The notes beneath the pieces were generated by a model. That model was not told the DNA's origin and made no database searches. It saw only the letters and a program-made list of their open reading frames with translations. DNA of 64,000 nt from Pyrocephalus nanus (lineage: Eukaryota > Chordata > Aves > Passeriformes > Tyrannidae), in the NCBI GenBank assembly GCA_038380795.1, contig CM076261.1, forward strand, positions 93,704,418 to 93,768,417, written 5' to 3'. The stretch's first letter is position 1. The number at the start of each line of letters is the position of its first letter. The position numbers were made by a program, and so were the translations under genes. Positions 1 to 11,951 of the stretch are shown here, in pieces.

Positions 1-1305
1 CTGAGCAGTGAACTGTGCAGGGACAGTGTGGCCACGGGACATAAAGGGCCAGTAGTGTGAAACCATCAACCTGAGCCCCAACAGGGCACAAACCCACAAC
101 CTCCTAACTGTGAGAGTTTGGAAGAGTTATAACATCAGGAACACAAAAAATTGTAGATCTCCCATGCAATCATGAGAACTTTCATAAAAGCAATTTGTTT
201 GTCAGATGTTCACGTTGTTATAGATACCTAATGAGAGAACTGGAAGGGGATCTGAAGCTCTGCTGCACTTTATATAAATATTTTTTTGCAAAATTTGCTG
301 ATGTTATAATTTCAGACCAAAATGCTTTGCCTGTGTGAAGGTCTCTTGACATTCTCAACCCTGTATAAACTTCTAAAGGAATTTTCTTCCAGGCAGTGCC
401 ATGAGTTATTTGCAAAGATTAGCTTTCCTCTTTTTTAGAATAAGTCTTCTAGTTAGGAAGTTCATATATTTTCTTATATTTCACAGTATAGTTCTTGACA
501 TTGTACCTTCAAAGACATAAAATTTTCAGTATTCTTTTAAAATCTATTTCTATTGTACTTGTAATTTTTTCCATTCTTTGTCAGCGCCTTAGCAGATGAA
601 TGAACAGAAGAACACTGATTAACCTGAAATTTTTTTATTCCTTGTATCTCACTACTGTGGTATAATTTCATTTTTCTAGTAAATGAGTAGGTGCAGAGAA
701 GATCTGCTTTTTTTTATTTGTGCTTTTTGTTTAATTACTTTAGCATTGTTAGTGTTTTGTGTCCTTATGCCTTCCTGTAATGATATCAGGGAAATTTAAT
801 TCCATGAACTCCCTTGAAGGAAGATATTTATATAATATAAAACAGTGGCTATCTTTACTTGAAAGAAGAAAAAAAACTCTACAATTCCCTCCTGATTTCT
901 TAAGTTATTTTTACATCTCTCAAAATCAGCTGTAAATTTCATTTCAATATGTTGGATTTTGGACTCTCTCTAAGGAAAGAAAAGGATCAGAACTGGTAGA
1001 TTAGGTTTGAAAACCAAGATGACATTTTCAATAAGGTAGTAGGAAATTATCACAAATTTGTTTTGAATTCTTTGTCAAAACAAAACCCAAAGAAAGACCT
1101 TAATATTTTAGACATTTTTTAGGGTAAAAAATAAATATATAAGGGGAATGCCTGAAGATCATATATATTTATCTCTTCTGTATAAAAATTATCCACTTTC
1201 ATCACTTCTTGAACAGTCAGAAATGTTTTAGATGTCTGAGTATAGGTTAAGCAGTTTTATAGTTCCTTTACAATAGCACATAACACACTTTCAAGGACTG
1301 CACAT
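1..1305. other. AT-rich non-coding stretch
   Basis: No gene or recognisable repeat. The first 120 bases are richer in GC than the rest and could be the edge of something that begins outside the window, but I do not recognise it. Beyond that the sequence is AT-rich with short T and A runs and only chance open frames of up to 65 codons. Confidence 0.6.
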
Positions 1306-1410
1306 ATCATGGAATAATGGAATTATAGAATAGTTGGTGTTGGGAGGGACCTTAAAGATCACCCAGTTCCAACCCCCCTGCCATGGGCAGGGACACCTCC
1401 CACTAGAAAG
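1306..1410 (-). mobile_element. CR1 LINE 3' end fragment
   Basis: Read on the minus strand this is the 3' terminal part of a CR1 element. It starts at the degraded octamer tail (ATTATAGAAT on the plus strand) and continues through the typical block containing ACCTTAAAGATCA and CCATGGGCAGGGACACC. It stops after about 105 bases, as expected for a severely 5'-truncated copy. A separate plus-strand CR1 piece follows 200 bases downstream. Confidence 0.85.
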
Positions 1411-1619
1411 ATACCTAACAGCTTTATCATGGTCAGTCATTCTCCAGTCCTTTGTAAATAAATGTTCCTTCTCTACCCACAGCAGCAGTCACATGGACAG
1501 TCCACACTCATTTATTAAATATGACAAGCAATTATTGAAGTGCCTTTACAAACAGAGGCAGCACATCCTGCTACATCCCCAGATGATGCAGCTCGAGCAC
1601 AGCTCAGATTTACAGTCAG

Positions 1620-1735
1620 TGGAACCATATGAAGTTTAACAAAGAAAAATGCTGGATTCTGCACCTGGGATGGTGCAGCCTGAGAGTTATGGACAGACTG
1701 GGGAATGAGAAGCTGGAGAGCAGTATATAGATTAA
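1620..1735 (+). mobile_element. CR1 ORF2 internal fragment (degraded)
   Basis: A plus-strand frame reads roughly MKFNKEKCWILHLG followed by RLGNEKLESS. That is the CR1 ORF2 segment downstream of the reverse transcriptase catalytic core, where family members show a KFNK.KC..LHLG motif and then a RLG..WLESS motif. There is no 3' tail, so this is an internal remnant. It is short and diverged; assignment rests on motif order recalled from the CR1 family. Confidence 0.55.
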
Positions 1736-2693
1736 ACAATCTGCATGGGATGAAAAATTCGGTGTAATTTCTGGTTTTGAATTAGAACTGATTTAAAAGA
1801 AAATGTAATGTCTGTCTTTAAGGAAAACCCCTGCATTGCCATATATTATGTTTACCAAAGCTGGAGTGAAAAGTCAATATTTTGAAGGCTTAGATGGAGA
1901 GAAAAGTTCTGAAAAAACTGGGAACAAAACTTTTCAACTCAGAGCCATTTGCTCTCTGCTGTGTGTTTGACAGAAGCTGTAGTCCTGGTCAGACATTCTC
2001 CTCTCAAGCCTTATATCATGGCCAAACTATAACTTCTGTGATTATCTCCAGTGGGGTCCCCTCAAATATTTGTGGTACATTTGAAGGGACATTTCAACTT
2101 TCCTAATGGAAAATTCTGGCAAAAATCATTACAATAGGATTTTTTTCTGGCATTTTCCAGCAGGCTGTGGTGATTACTGCAGCAATGGCCAGTGCCTCAG
2201 GTTCAGGACAGTGTAATGTCAGAGGTGATGTTGATCACAAAAGAAGTCGTGCTCTGTGCCTGAAGGAGCCTCTGACGTCCACACCAGTGCCTTGGATTCT
2301 TGTATAAAATATTTGCCTTTCCACTAAATTGTGCCACATGGGTTTTTGGAGGTGGGTGGGCAGCAGGGGAAGAAGGGATGGCAGGAAGGAGGTGAAGTCA
2401 GGAGACGCACAGACAGTGAGGAGAACAGGATTATACTGACTTGGCAGCAGAGAGGCAGTGAATCGAAAGCAATGGCATTAAGCACGGATTGATTAATGGC
2501 AATGACAACAGAGACAAACAGCTTACAGGCTAAATCCTCCCCTCTGTGCATGTCACTGGGCTCTGATGAGCAGTGCAGGGATGGCACTGCCTCTGCCTGG
2601 TGGCTCTTTGCATCCTTTTTCAGCTGAAGTGGTGAGCAGTTGTGGGCAGAGAAGAGATGGCATAATCCATTCAGCAACATCTCTCGTGAGTCA
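1736..2693. other. Non-coding stretch
   Basis: No gene seen. A purine-rich, GC-richer block lies around 2340-2420. An antisense open frame of 118 codons (2324-2680) crosses it but shows no family resemblance and is probably chance. Confidence 0.5.
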
Positions 2694-3168
2694 CCTCACC
2701 ACAACAAAGACTTTGAGGTGCTGGAGCGTGTCCAGAGAAGGGCAATGGAGCTAGGGAAGGGTCTGGAGCACAAATCTGATGAGGAGCAGATGAGGGAGCT
2801 GGGGGGGCTCAGCCTGGAGAAAAGGAGGCTCAGGGATGACCTTATTGCTCCCCATAACTACCTGAAAGGAGCTTGTACCCAGATGAGAGTCAGCCTCTTC
2901 TCCCAGGTAACAAGTGACAGGATGAGAGGAAATGGCCTCAAGTTGTGCCAAGGGAAGTTCAGGTTGGATATCAGGAAGAATTTCTTCACTGAAAGGACGG
3001 TGAGGCATTGGAATAGGCTGCCCAGGGAGGTGGTGGGGGCACCATTCCTGAAAGTGTTAAAAAAACATGTGGATGTGGCACTTGAGGACATGGTTCAGTG
3101 GTGAACATGGTGCTGGTGCTGGGCTGACAGTTCTACCTTAAAAATTCTGGGATTCTATGATCCTATTC
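2694..3168 (+). mobile_element. CR1 LINE, ORF2 C-terminus and 3' end
   Basis: A 5'-truncated CR1 copy with the end of ORF2 still open. The frame enters at about [11 protein letters not shown] and runs through [55 protein letters not shown] and a final DMVQW, with its stop at 3102-3104, the usual end of CR1 ORF2. A 3' UTR of about 60 bases follows, ending in GGGATTCTATGATCC. It encodes no catalytic core (the reverse transcriptase motifs lie upstream and are absent), so it is a dead relic despite the open frame. The subfamily looks CR1-Y-like (KGAC/QVTSDR wording). Confidence 0.9.
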
Positions 3169-5689
3169 CTTCCTCCACCACAATCACCAGCACATCCAAA
3201 GGAGTGGTGGAAGAGGGTGAGCAAAGGCATAGATAGGAAAGATCACACAGGAACCTCCAGTGTCCCTCTGATCCAAATCCCTTTCTGATACACTGTGATT
3301 TTTGTCTTATTTATGATGAAGTGGCTTGACCAAAAAGAGAAAAAATTGTTCCAAACAAAAGATTGGAGCAGCTGTAGAAGGTTTCTCAGGCTTCCCAGCC
3401 CAACTGCAAGGTGAAAAGGTATCTCTGCCTGCATCAGATAGAGACATGTCCAGGTTTATATTCATAACTACATTAGATATTTATAAGCAATCATATTTCG
3501 TGTAATTCACCATATAATGTAGAAAATACAAGCTCTACACATGTAATGTGGTTTTCAAAATTAATAATATCTTAATATCTTTAAATGTATCTTTTATATA
3601 TATATATATCTTTTAAATATATATATAAAATTTTCCTTATTCTCAAAATGTTGCACCTACAATGCATTTCACTGAAGTTTAGCCAGAGTGGGATGCATTT
3701 TTCAATCCAAAAAGCATTTCTACTAATATTGAATCAGGGGCTATTTATCATAAAGTATAGCTATAACTGCTTATTACATTTGTGGTATTGTGGCTCATAA
3801 AAAAATAGTTGAAATCAAGTCAGGATAATGTTTAGAAATGGGATTATTCATTAAAAGTCAGCAGAATGTTTAGAATCCCTGAGAATGCTAATTCTGGATC
3901 AGAACTCTTGCCAGGACTCGTGTTAAAACACTTTGGCAATGGAAAAATGAGGTGTCTCCTTGCAGCTACTTGTCCACCCACCTTTGATGCAGTACATTCT
4001 GCTGCATCTTTTTTGTGTTGAAAATCTAAAAATTAGCTTGCAAGGCTACACTAGATGAGGAATCTGATTTTCAGAGAGTTAAACTGAGGTCAGAAAAATC
4101 CTGCCCACAAATCAGGAAAATAAAAATCCCAACACCAAAGCCCTCATGCTTTAACTTCTATCTAAAGAAACATTTTATTTAAAGTCATAGCCATTTGTTC
4201 TTAATAAACTTGTTGAGTTTAGGTGTCTGGAGTTCAGTTTTCTCAGTTTTTGCTCTGTATTTACTGCATGTCTGCCACAGTTTGCAGAACTACAAATTCC
4301 CATGGCCATTTATGGAAATATGTGGGTATTTTTCTTGAGAATAAATAAATGGTTTTGTAAGAAAAAAAGATAAAAGAAACTGAAATATCTGTCAGACCTT
4401 ATTACCTCCTGGAGTGCCTGGGAGCTGAGAACCATCTCTGCTTTGTTTAGGAGTCTGAGACTTGAACTATTAAAAGGTTTAGTCAAACAGATACATGGGA
4501 AAGGGACAGAGGAGCAAGATGAATGCCAAAGTAGACCAAATATGCTTCAGTATTGAAAACACTATAAAAATGCAATTATTCTGAAGACAAAAAAATATAA
4601 ACACATTTCTGAACATTCTAAATATTTTAAATATCTATAAATATTCATCATGTATCCATCCCCCATACATATTTAAAGCCCAAAGTCTCTGCTTTCATTA
4701 AGTGACTGCTACTGGAGATAAAAGTATGCTTAAAAGAAACAGAACAATTATTGTTGGACCAGCTGTAGTGATAAATCACAGCCAGGCAGAGAGATTAGGT
4801 TCCAAAAATGGAAATAAATGCACATTCACACTGGAGTTCCAGCAGAGAAGGAAAGCAAGACAGAGAACAGAAGTTTGAAAACCAGTGCTGTGCAGCTAAA
4901 GAACTGAAAGAGGATTATTGCAAAATGATGGACAGATTTTACTTCAGGCTGCTTTGGTCTTTGACATTTTTGCAAACAGGAAGGGAGGACAACAGTTTAA
5001 ATTAATTAGTCCTTTAAATTACAACAGCAGCTCAGGACTCCAGGCTATGCACTGTGAATCCCTTTCTGGTGTCATTGTTTTTTTTTACTTTCCTGCCAGC
5101 CATTGTCTCTTGTTTGAAAGTTATTTGTTGGCAGAGCCCTTTGTTCTGTGTTAGAAGATAAAACTTCCTAGCCCAGAGATGAATTTCTGAGCATTCATCA
5201 CTTAACAAACTTTTCACCATTTTTACAATACTGATTAATAGTATTGAATTTGCATGTAGAAAGAAAAAAACCCAAACAGATGCCTGATACAAACAGCAAA
5301 ATGGCTGGGAGAGATGATTGGAAACCATGGAAATGTGTCTTAAAAACCAATGATCCTCCCAACCTCCTTCTACTCTGTCAAAGTTTTTACTTCCCATGAG
5401 CTCATTTAGGCTTTCTCATGCTGATTCCTGGCTTGGGTTTGATCCAAGGTGCAGGTGATTTCAGGTGCGCATTGTCTGCACCAAACTGTGGTCTTAATAT
5501 ATGTAAAGCAGGTGTAGCAAGACACAGGCTCCCCCAAATAATAATCATCTCTACAGCAAAGAAAAACAACAGTCAAAAATTAAACTGAGATACTGAATTT
5601 AAGGATTTGATCCACTGGGTCTTCTAAAAGAGGCATCCAACAGATGCAGCAGGGGTAGGAGCTTGTGCAGAAGGGCACAGAGAAGGGGC
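3169..5689. other. AT-rich non-coding stretch
   Basis: 2.5 kb with no gene or interspersed repeat that I recognise. It contains the TA repeat at 3591-3630. The longest open frame is 121 codons on the minus strand (5032-5397), with no recognisable motif. Confidence 0.55.
3591..3630. repeat. (TA)n microsatellite, two blocks
   Basis: Two runs of alternating T and A (about 3594-3609 and 3616-3628) separated by a short CTTTTAAA-like spacer. Confidence 0.9.
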
Positions 5690-6110
5690 ATCTTTGGTCA
5701 TGATGACTGGGATGTGTGCCTAGAGACTGCAGAAAGGAAAGCAAATATCATGCCTGTCTTCAAGAAGAGCAAAAAGGACCAAGGGAACCACAGGCTGGTC
5801 AGCCTCACCGCAATTCTTGGGAAGGTGGTGGAGCAGTCGATCCTAGAAATCATTTCAGGCACATCAGTTATAAGAAAATCATCACGAGGAGTCCACATGG
5901 AGAAGGAGAAGGTGTGCTTGACCAACTTGATAAACTTCTCTGATGAAGTTTATGACTGGACTGGTAGATGAGGGGAGAATAGTGAACAGATGAGAAGAGT
6001 GGAGTGGATATTGTCTACCTGGACTTCAGAAAGGCCATTGACACTGTCTCATATAAGATCCTCATAGTAAAGCTGTTGATACATGGTCTGGATGAGCACG
6101 CAGAGAGGTG
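5690..6110 (+). mobile_element. CR1 ORF2 reverse transcriptase fragment
   Basis: Plus-strand frames resemble the N-terminal half of the CR1 reverse transcriptase. First comes a segment like NIMPVFKKSKKD then GNHRLVSLT, GKVVEQSILE and CLTNLINFSDEV. After a frame break around 5970, VYLDFRKAIDTVSYKIL (6013-6063) follows. In the family VYLDF.KAFDTV is RT motif A and holds a catalytic aspartate. The downstream YADD box and 3' end are not present here. It is an internal fragment broken by frameshifts, non-functional. Confidence 0.85.
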
Positions 6111-8292
6111 GAAAAAGAGAGAAAAAAAAAACTCAGCTGGAAAAGTAGTGTTAAAACTCTCTTGGCATTTGGATTTCACAGTGACATATTTTATTAAGGC
6201 ACAGTGGAATGCTGTCAGAGAGAATTAAAAAGGAATGGCAGCTTCCATCAGTTCAGTTTCTCTGATTCAGAAGTTATGAGTCAGATGGACTGATGTTTCT
6301 TTTCTAGCATCTAATTACCATCATTAATGTTAACAGTGCTAATTAACAAGCAACTTTCTCATTTACCTAATAGATTTTTGCTGCATTTGGAAATACTGTG
6401 AAAAAAATCAATCTAGCTTTTAAAAGAAAACAAGGGTCATCTGAAACTCAAAGGACTGTCAAGCATATGGTTAATTAGGGTATTTGGAGGGTTTGTCCTG
6501 TTGAGATGCCTTGAAAATATTAAAGGCTTATGATAAGCACCTTAAAAGTTGTGACAAGATGGATTGGATTCTGAATATTATACTAAGTAGGTGAAAGGTC
6601 AATAAATAAATACATTAAGAATATAATCAAGTAAATGCTGCTGTAAGAAAAAGAGATGTCAAGCAACTTATTAAAGAAGTACAGACTACTGGTTCCTTTG
6701 TAGGAAAAAGCACAAAGCAATGTTCTTTGCACATCAAAAAGTAAATTTTCAGCTTCCAAAACAAATGGAAGTAATTCCTGGGAGGTTCATTTTCTCATGC
6801 AAAGAATGGCTTGAACTGTACAATGTTAGTAATGCTTGAGTTACTTTTCTATTTTCTTGATATGACAAGTATCCTTCATTTGCCATACTTTAATATCTTT
6901 CTCTTCAGAGATTTGCTCCTGACATGGATAATGGAATCCCTGAGAATTACTGTCATGGATAATAGGGTTAAAAAGTGAAATAAGGTGTCTGCACAGTGCC
7001 AGAAAATGAGTAAGTCCGATTTTCCGTAATGAAAATGTTCATTTTATGCCACAAAATCTATGCCTGCTGCCAGGTGTGACTCTGATGTCATCACCACGAT
7101 GGTGAAATGATGAAAAATGGTGGTAACTGAGGCACCTTCTGGGCTGCCAGATGTCCCTGTGATGCTCACCATGGGTCATGTGAGACACAGGAAAGCTTGT
7201 GTGTGAGCACGTCCCGCTGCAACGAGGCATTGACAGTGCCTGTCATGGGTCACAGGCTTTGGGCAGCTTTGTTTTACATGGCTGAGCTCTAACAGCAGTT
7301 TTTCTGACTGGCCAGGTGTCCGTGGCCAGTCTGTCCTTCAAGTGTTTGTCTCGGAGTGGTGCAACCACGGATTTGCATAGACAGCAGTAACAAGGAATTA
7401 TTCCATGTAGGACGAGATATTTATACAGTTCTGACACAGTGGGGTAGTGCAGGGAAATGCAGGCTTACCGTGGCAGCAGAGGCCTAGAGAAGGGAATACA
7501 CATCCTATTGAGTAATGAGGAAAGAGAAGAGCAAATGTGTAAAAATGACTGCAGGGGGATCCTTGAGAGAGGGAGAAGAACCATCAATATCCTGCTCCTC
7601 CCAGCAACAGACCCCAGAAGCCCTCAAGACTCAACATAACAATGGTCCTCATCAGCCTGAAGCTGTAAATTTAAAAATCCAGAGGAACAGCGGAACAATG
7701 AGCATAACACCAGGAAAAAGGCATAGAAACTAAGGCCTGGATGTACTGAATTTTAAATTCCATTCTTTTTTTTTGTTAAGATTTTTTCTGAAGTATTTTT
7801 TTCCTCTTTCCGCCCCTGCTACAATCATTAGATCTAGGCAAGTAATGATTCTTGAGTTCTTGAATTAGGCTTGAATTAGGTATGATTTCAATTATGCTAA
7901 CAACACATTCTTAGGTTCATATATAACCTGTGTTTCCACTGGCCATGGACAGCATTTCCAGTTTCTCTGGAGAAAGAAGGAAAAGGAGGAGGTCTGTCTG
8001 TAAGAGAAACATTCTGGGGTAGTGACCCCTCATGATTTCTCTTACCTGTAATGGTGCAATGTTGTGTTTTTCCTGTCCCAGGCTGAGAAAGAATCATGTT
8101 TTTATGGTAGTGTGACATGTTTTGGCAAAGTTCTCAGCTCTCACTGCCTGATCTTATTGCAAGGAGGAAGATCTGAAGAGGAAGAATCACTGATCACATC
8201 CCCACAAAGGAGACAATAAAGCCACTTTTCTCCACAGACCGGGAAATTTTATCTGAGTTCCAGGAGACTGGTGAGTTCTCCAGACACCTGGA
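6111..8292. other. Non-coding stretch
   Basis: No gene or recognised repeat in 2.2 kb. It includes a cluster of TAAT-core motifs at 6310-6346 (see findings). The part from about 7040 to 7640 has higher GC but shows no family I recognise. Confidence 0.5.
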
Positions 8293-9130
8293 AATCATAA
8301 AATCATAGAATGGATGGACTGGAAAGGATCTTTAAAAATCACCTAGTCCAACTCCACTGCCATGGGCAGGGACATGTTTCCCCAGATCAGGTTGCTCAGA
8401 GTCCCATGTGACCTGACCTTGAACACTTCCAAGGATTCAGCATCCACAACTTCCCTGGGCAACCTATTTCAGTCCCTCACCACACTCACTGTAAGAAATT
8501 TCTTTCTTGTGTCCAGGATGAACTTACCTTCTTTCAGTTTTAAACCATTGCCTCTTACCCTGTAACTACAAGCCTTGATAAAAAGTCTCTTTTTGTCTTT
8601 CTCATAAACTCCATTTAAGTCTCTCCAGAGTCTTTTCCTCTCCAGACTGAGCAACCCAACCCTTTCAGCCTTTCCTCACAGGAGAGGTGTTTAAGCCCTC
8701 TGATAATTTCTTTGACCCTCTTCTGGGAAGATCTCTAACAAGTCCATGTCCTTCCTGTGCTGGGGACCCCAGAGCTGGACATAGGACTCCAAATTGGGTC
8801 TCGTGAGAGTAGAGTAGAGCGAGGAGAACCACCTCCCTTGATCTACTGACCACACTTCTTCCAATACAGTTTATTTTCTGGGCTGCAAGCACACATTGTC
8901 AGGCCATTTTTTTCACACACCAGTATTCCCAAGACCTTTTCCACAGGGCTACTCTCATTAAGACCCCAGTCTGTACTGATACTGGGGATTGCCCCATCCT
9001 AGGTGCAGGACCTTCCAGTTGGCCTTCTTGAACTTCATGAGCTTCTCATAGCCCTCCTTCTCAAGCCCCTCAAGGTCCCTCTGGATGGCATCCCTTCCTT
9101 CAAGCAAATCTCCTGCACCAACTGGTGTTT
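8293..9130 (-). mobile_element. CR1 LINE, longest 3' copy in the window
   Basis: About 840 bases of CR1 in minus orientation, from the octamer tail at 8294 through the 3' region and deep into ORF2. On the minus strand a frame near 8890-8820 reads AAQKINCIGRSVVSRSREVVL, matching the ORF2 C-terminal region, and at about 9040-9000 the KFKKANWKVLHLG-like segment is recognisable. Stops and frameshifts break the frame repeatedly. It ends near the segment corresponding to ..QLVQEI on the protein. Confidence 0.9.
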
Positions 9131-10486
9131 AGAGTGCTGTGGTTTGTAGGGTTTTCTCACAACAGACACAAATTTGTAATCCTGTTTTGTTGGTTCCCTG
9201 GGGAAACTCATCAGTGTCTCAGAAGTCTGTATTTCTCCTGAGGGTTGGGTTCATTTTGGTCTCTGCTGATGTGGATCCTCAGGGAGGACCCTGCAATATA
9301 CTCTCGAGACCAGCCACTGAGACATGAGATTATCCTTTACTAAAAGCAGTGGGCAGAAAGTTGGTGTGGAGCTTTCACTGCAGAACGAACAGCAAAGCCC
9401 AACCATTTAATAACGTACTGCAGTGGACAGAACCAATCCTGGACCATTAGCAGAGATGGCAACATAAAAATCTGCTGCTTTCACTGAATTTTCCCATCCC
9501 CAAATTTATTTCTGTTGGGTTTTTGGGTATACTTTAATTTATACATCTCCTCCCTCTCAGAAGAACTTGTGCAACCACAGAACTTGGCTCCTTCCAATGA
9601 TCTACGGCTGCACCTTGTGAAAATATGTTTTCAATTTGGCTCCTGAAACATGGATCAAGGGATACTGCCAACACAAATATCCTTTGCTGTCAGACATTTC
9701 TGTCCTCTGGAGAGTGGAACACCTGCACAGCCACTCAGAAAAAAAATAAATTAAAAAAAAAAAAAAAATCTTTGTGGTGGTGTTTCCTTTTGCTTTCCAT
9801 TTTTCACTAGAATTTCATTTAGCAATTAGTTGAGGCATCCATGAAATGCTTTTATATATTGGCATTACATATTAACTTGTAATTGCAGGGCCAAATTCCC
9901 AGATGATGATTTATACCTTCTGGATGACTGGCCTTGGGAATTGCCTTGGTGAAAGGCTCTTGTCACCTCTTTCTAGTCCACAGAGTTTGGGCTGTGGCCC
10001 TTTGACACAAACCAGACTGGCAGCATGTCTCTTTTGTGTTGAACCAAAGGCCCAGGTCAGTAACAGAAACCAGGAATGTTGAGAAATACTGTAAGAATTG
10101 CAAGTGATATTTGGAAATTCCCACCTCTGTTTTTTTTTTTTCTTCTTTTCAGAATTAAACCTTAGGGCAATGATATGTAAATTCCTTATATGTAGGTTGT
10201 CACTAGTGCACTGCTCAGCTGTCAGACTGGGGCTACTCTTCAATTTCTCCAAGAAAGAAATATTAAAATGGATCAAAAGAAGGGATTATAAAATATGATA
10301 GATCAAAAGCCATTACAGTGAGAAAATACTGGCTTATTCTCACAGAGAATTCCCTGTTTTTGTGAAGTTTTATATATTGATCTGCTATACATGTATCCAC
10401 ACATGTACACAGAGACACTGCATTAATATATTATATGTAACGGAATTTTGTATATAATTATGTATGTTATATGGTGTGTCTATATA
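9131..10486. other. Non-coding stretch
   Basis: No gene. Contains an A-rich run at 9739-9768 and a T run at 10129-10142. A 121-codon minus-strand open frame (9911-10276) has a lysine run translated from the T run and is judged chance. Confidence 0.5.
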
Positions 10487-10640
10487 TCAGAGAATCAGAG
10501 AATGGTTTGGGGTGGAAAGGACCTTAAAAATCATCTAGTTCCAACCTCCCTTCATAGGCAGGGATGCCACCCACTGGATCAGGTTGCTCAGGGACCCATC
10601 CAACCTGGACTTGAACAACTCCAGGGATGGGGCATCCACA
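10487..10640 (-). mobile_element. CR1 LINE 3' end fragment
   Basis: Begins at the doubled tail AGAGAATCAGAGAATGG and runs through TTGGGGTGGAAAGGACC, the GGCAGGGATGCC block and the CCAGGGATGGGGCATCC block before breaking off. About 150 bases of the 3' terminus. Confidence 0.88.
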
Positions 10641-11047
10641 GCCTCTTTTGTCAAAAGTAAAGACAGAATAGCACTTTGTTATAGGCAGCATTGTGTAAAT
10701 ATTAAAGACTTAATTCTCAAGGCATGAATGTTTTGTTGGGTTTTCTTGCACACCCACAAGTTCTCTGCGGCAAAGGGGATTTAGGTGGTTTCCATCTTTC
10801 CCTGCTCCCAATCATCTGTTCCTGTGCAGGACTATGTTTTACTAACTCATTACTTATGTCAATGCAGCTATAAAACAAATAAGTGAAATAAGCTGGCTCT
10901 AAAAATAAGAGATTGCTGCATTTTAGAGAATAAGTGGGTGGGTGTTTTCTTTGATTTCCCTCCCTTGCAGATGTTTAGTTAAATCAGTTTGCAACATGGC
11001 TCCACGAAGAAATGGGAATTAATCTGCTGCCTGCAGTCTGAAGGCAC
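10641..11047. other. Short non-coding stretch
   Basis: About 400 bases with no gene or repeat recognised. Confidence 0.5.
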
Positions 11048-11260
11048 AAGAATTTGCTCCCTGTGAGGGTGTGGTGAGGCCCTGGCACAGGTTGCCCAGA
11101 GAAGCTGTGGCTGCCCCATCCCTGGAAGTGTCCAAGACCATGTTGAATGGGTCTTGGAGCAACCTGGGCTAGTAGAAGGTCCCTGTCATGGCAGGGAGTT
11201 GGAATGAGATGATCTTTAAAGTCCCTTCCAACCCAAGCAATTCTGTGATTCTGTGATTCT
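11048..11260 (+). mobile_element. CR1 LINE 3' end fragment
   Basis: Starts within the segment coding for the ORF2 C-terminus (CCCTGTGAGGGTGTGGTGAG) and passes GAAGCTGTGGCTGCCCCATC to the terminal repeats ATTCTGTGATTCTGTGATTC at 11240-11260. The tail is almost intact. Confidence 0.92.
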
Positions 11261-11880
11261 CCCTTGTCTAGAGACATAGATGTGGGTTTGTTTTTTTTTT
11301 TTCAGAAGTTGTTCCCATCTCATTTCTACTCTTTGCTTTTCTTTTTGGACCAAGATAATGGTTTAGTCCCAGCAGCAGGAAGATCTACCCCAATAACCTT
11401 GGCCATTCAAATGCAGCAGTGATGCATGTTCTTGTTGGAATGAGGACCTGCACCTTTCATATCTGCACTAAATCTGCTTTGCTTGATTTGATTATCTCTG
11501 TCTGATTTCTCATTTCTTCTTGCAGCAGCACAAAATTATTCCTCAGCTCCTCTTCAAGCTGTGACATGGCATTCCTGACTGCCTGAAAACACTCTCCTGG
11601 AAGTAGCTACACTTCTGCAGAACTAATAGAAAAATCAACATCACAATGAAACTGTTAATATTGAAAAATAATATAAGAAATACTGAGTGAGATCCTTCTG
11701 AAGGATCTTCAGCATCCCACCCCTGAAGATGACCAGTTGCAGATGATGGGGCAGAAATACAAAGGAGAAGTCAGTCAATTATTTCCCCACAAAACAGCCT
11801 CCCGGTCTCTATTAACTTGTGGCTCTTACACTGTCTGAAGAGAGGCCTCATGTGGATCTTGGAGGATTTATTTTTCTGAG
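11261..11880. other. Non-coding stretch
   Basis: T run at about 11291-11302; otherwise nothing recognised. Confidence 0.5.
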
Positions 11881-11951
11881 AATAGAATCATTGAATTAAT
11901 TCTTGGAATCATCAAGGTTGGAAAGACCTCCAAGATCATCAAGTCCAACTT
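11881..11951 (-). mobile_element. CR1 (Y-like) 3' tail remnant
   Basis: Only the terminal 70 bases remain: AATAGAATCATTGAATTAAT, then ATCATCAAGGTTGGAAAGACC and TCATCAAGTCCAAC. The wording AAGGTTGGAAAGACCTC is typical of the CR1 group with a GATCATCAAGTCCAAC junction. Confidence 0.8.
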
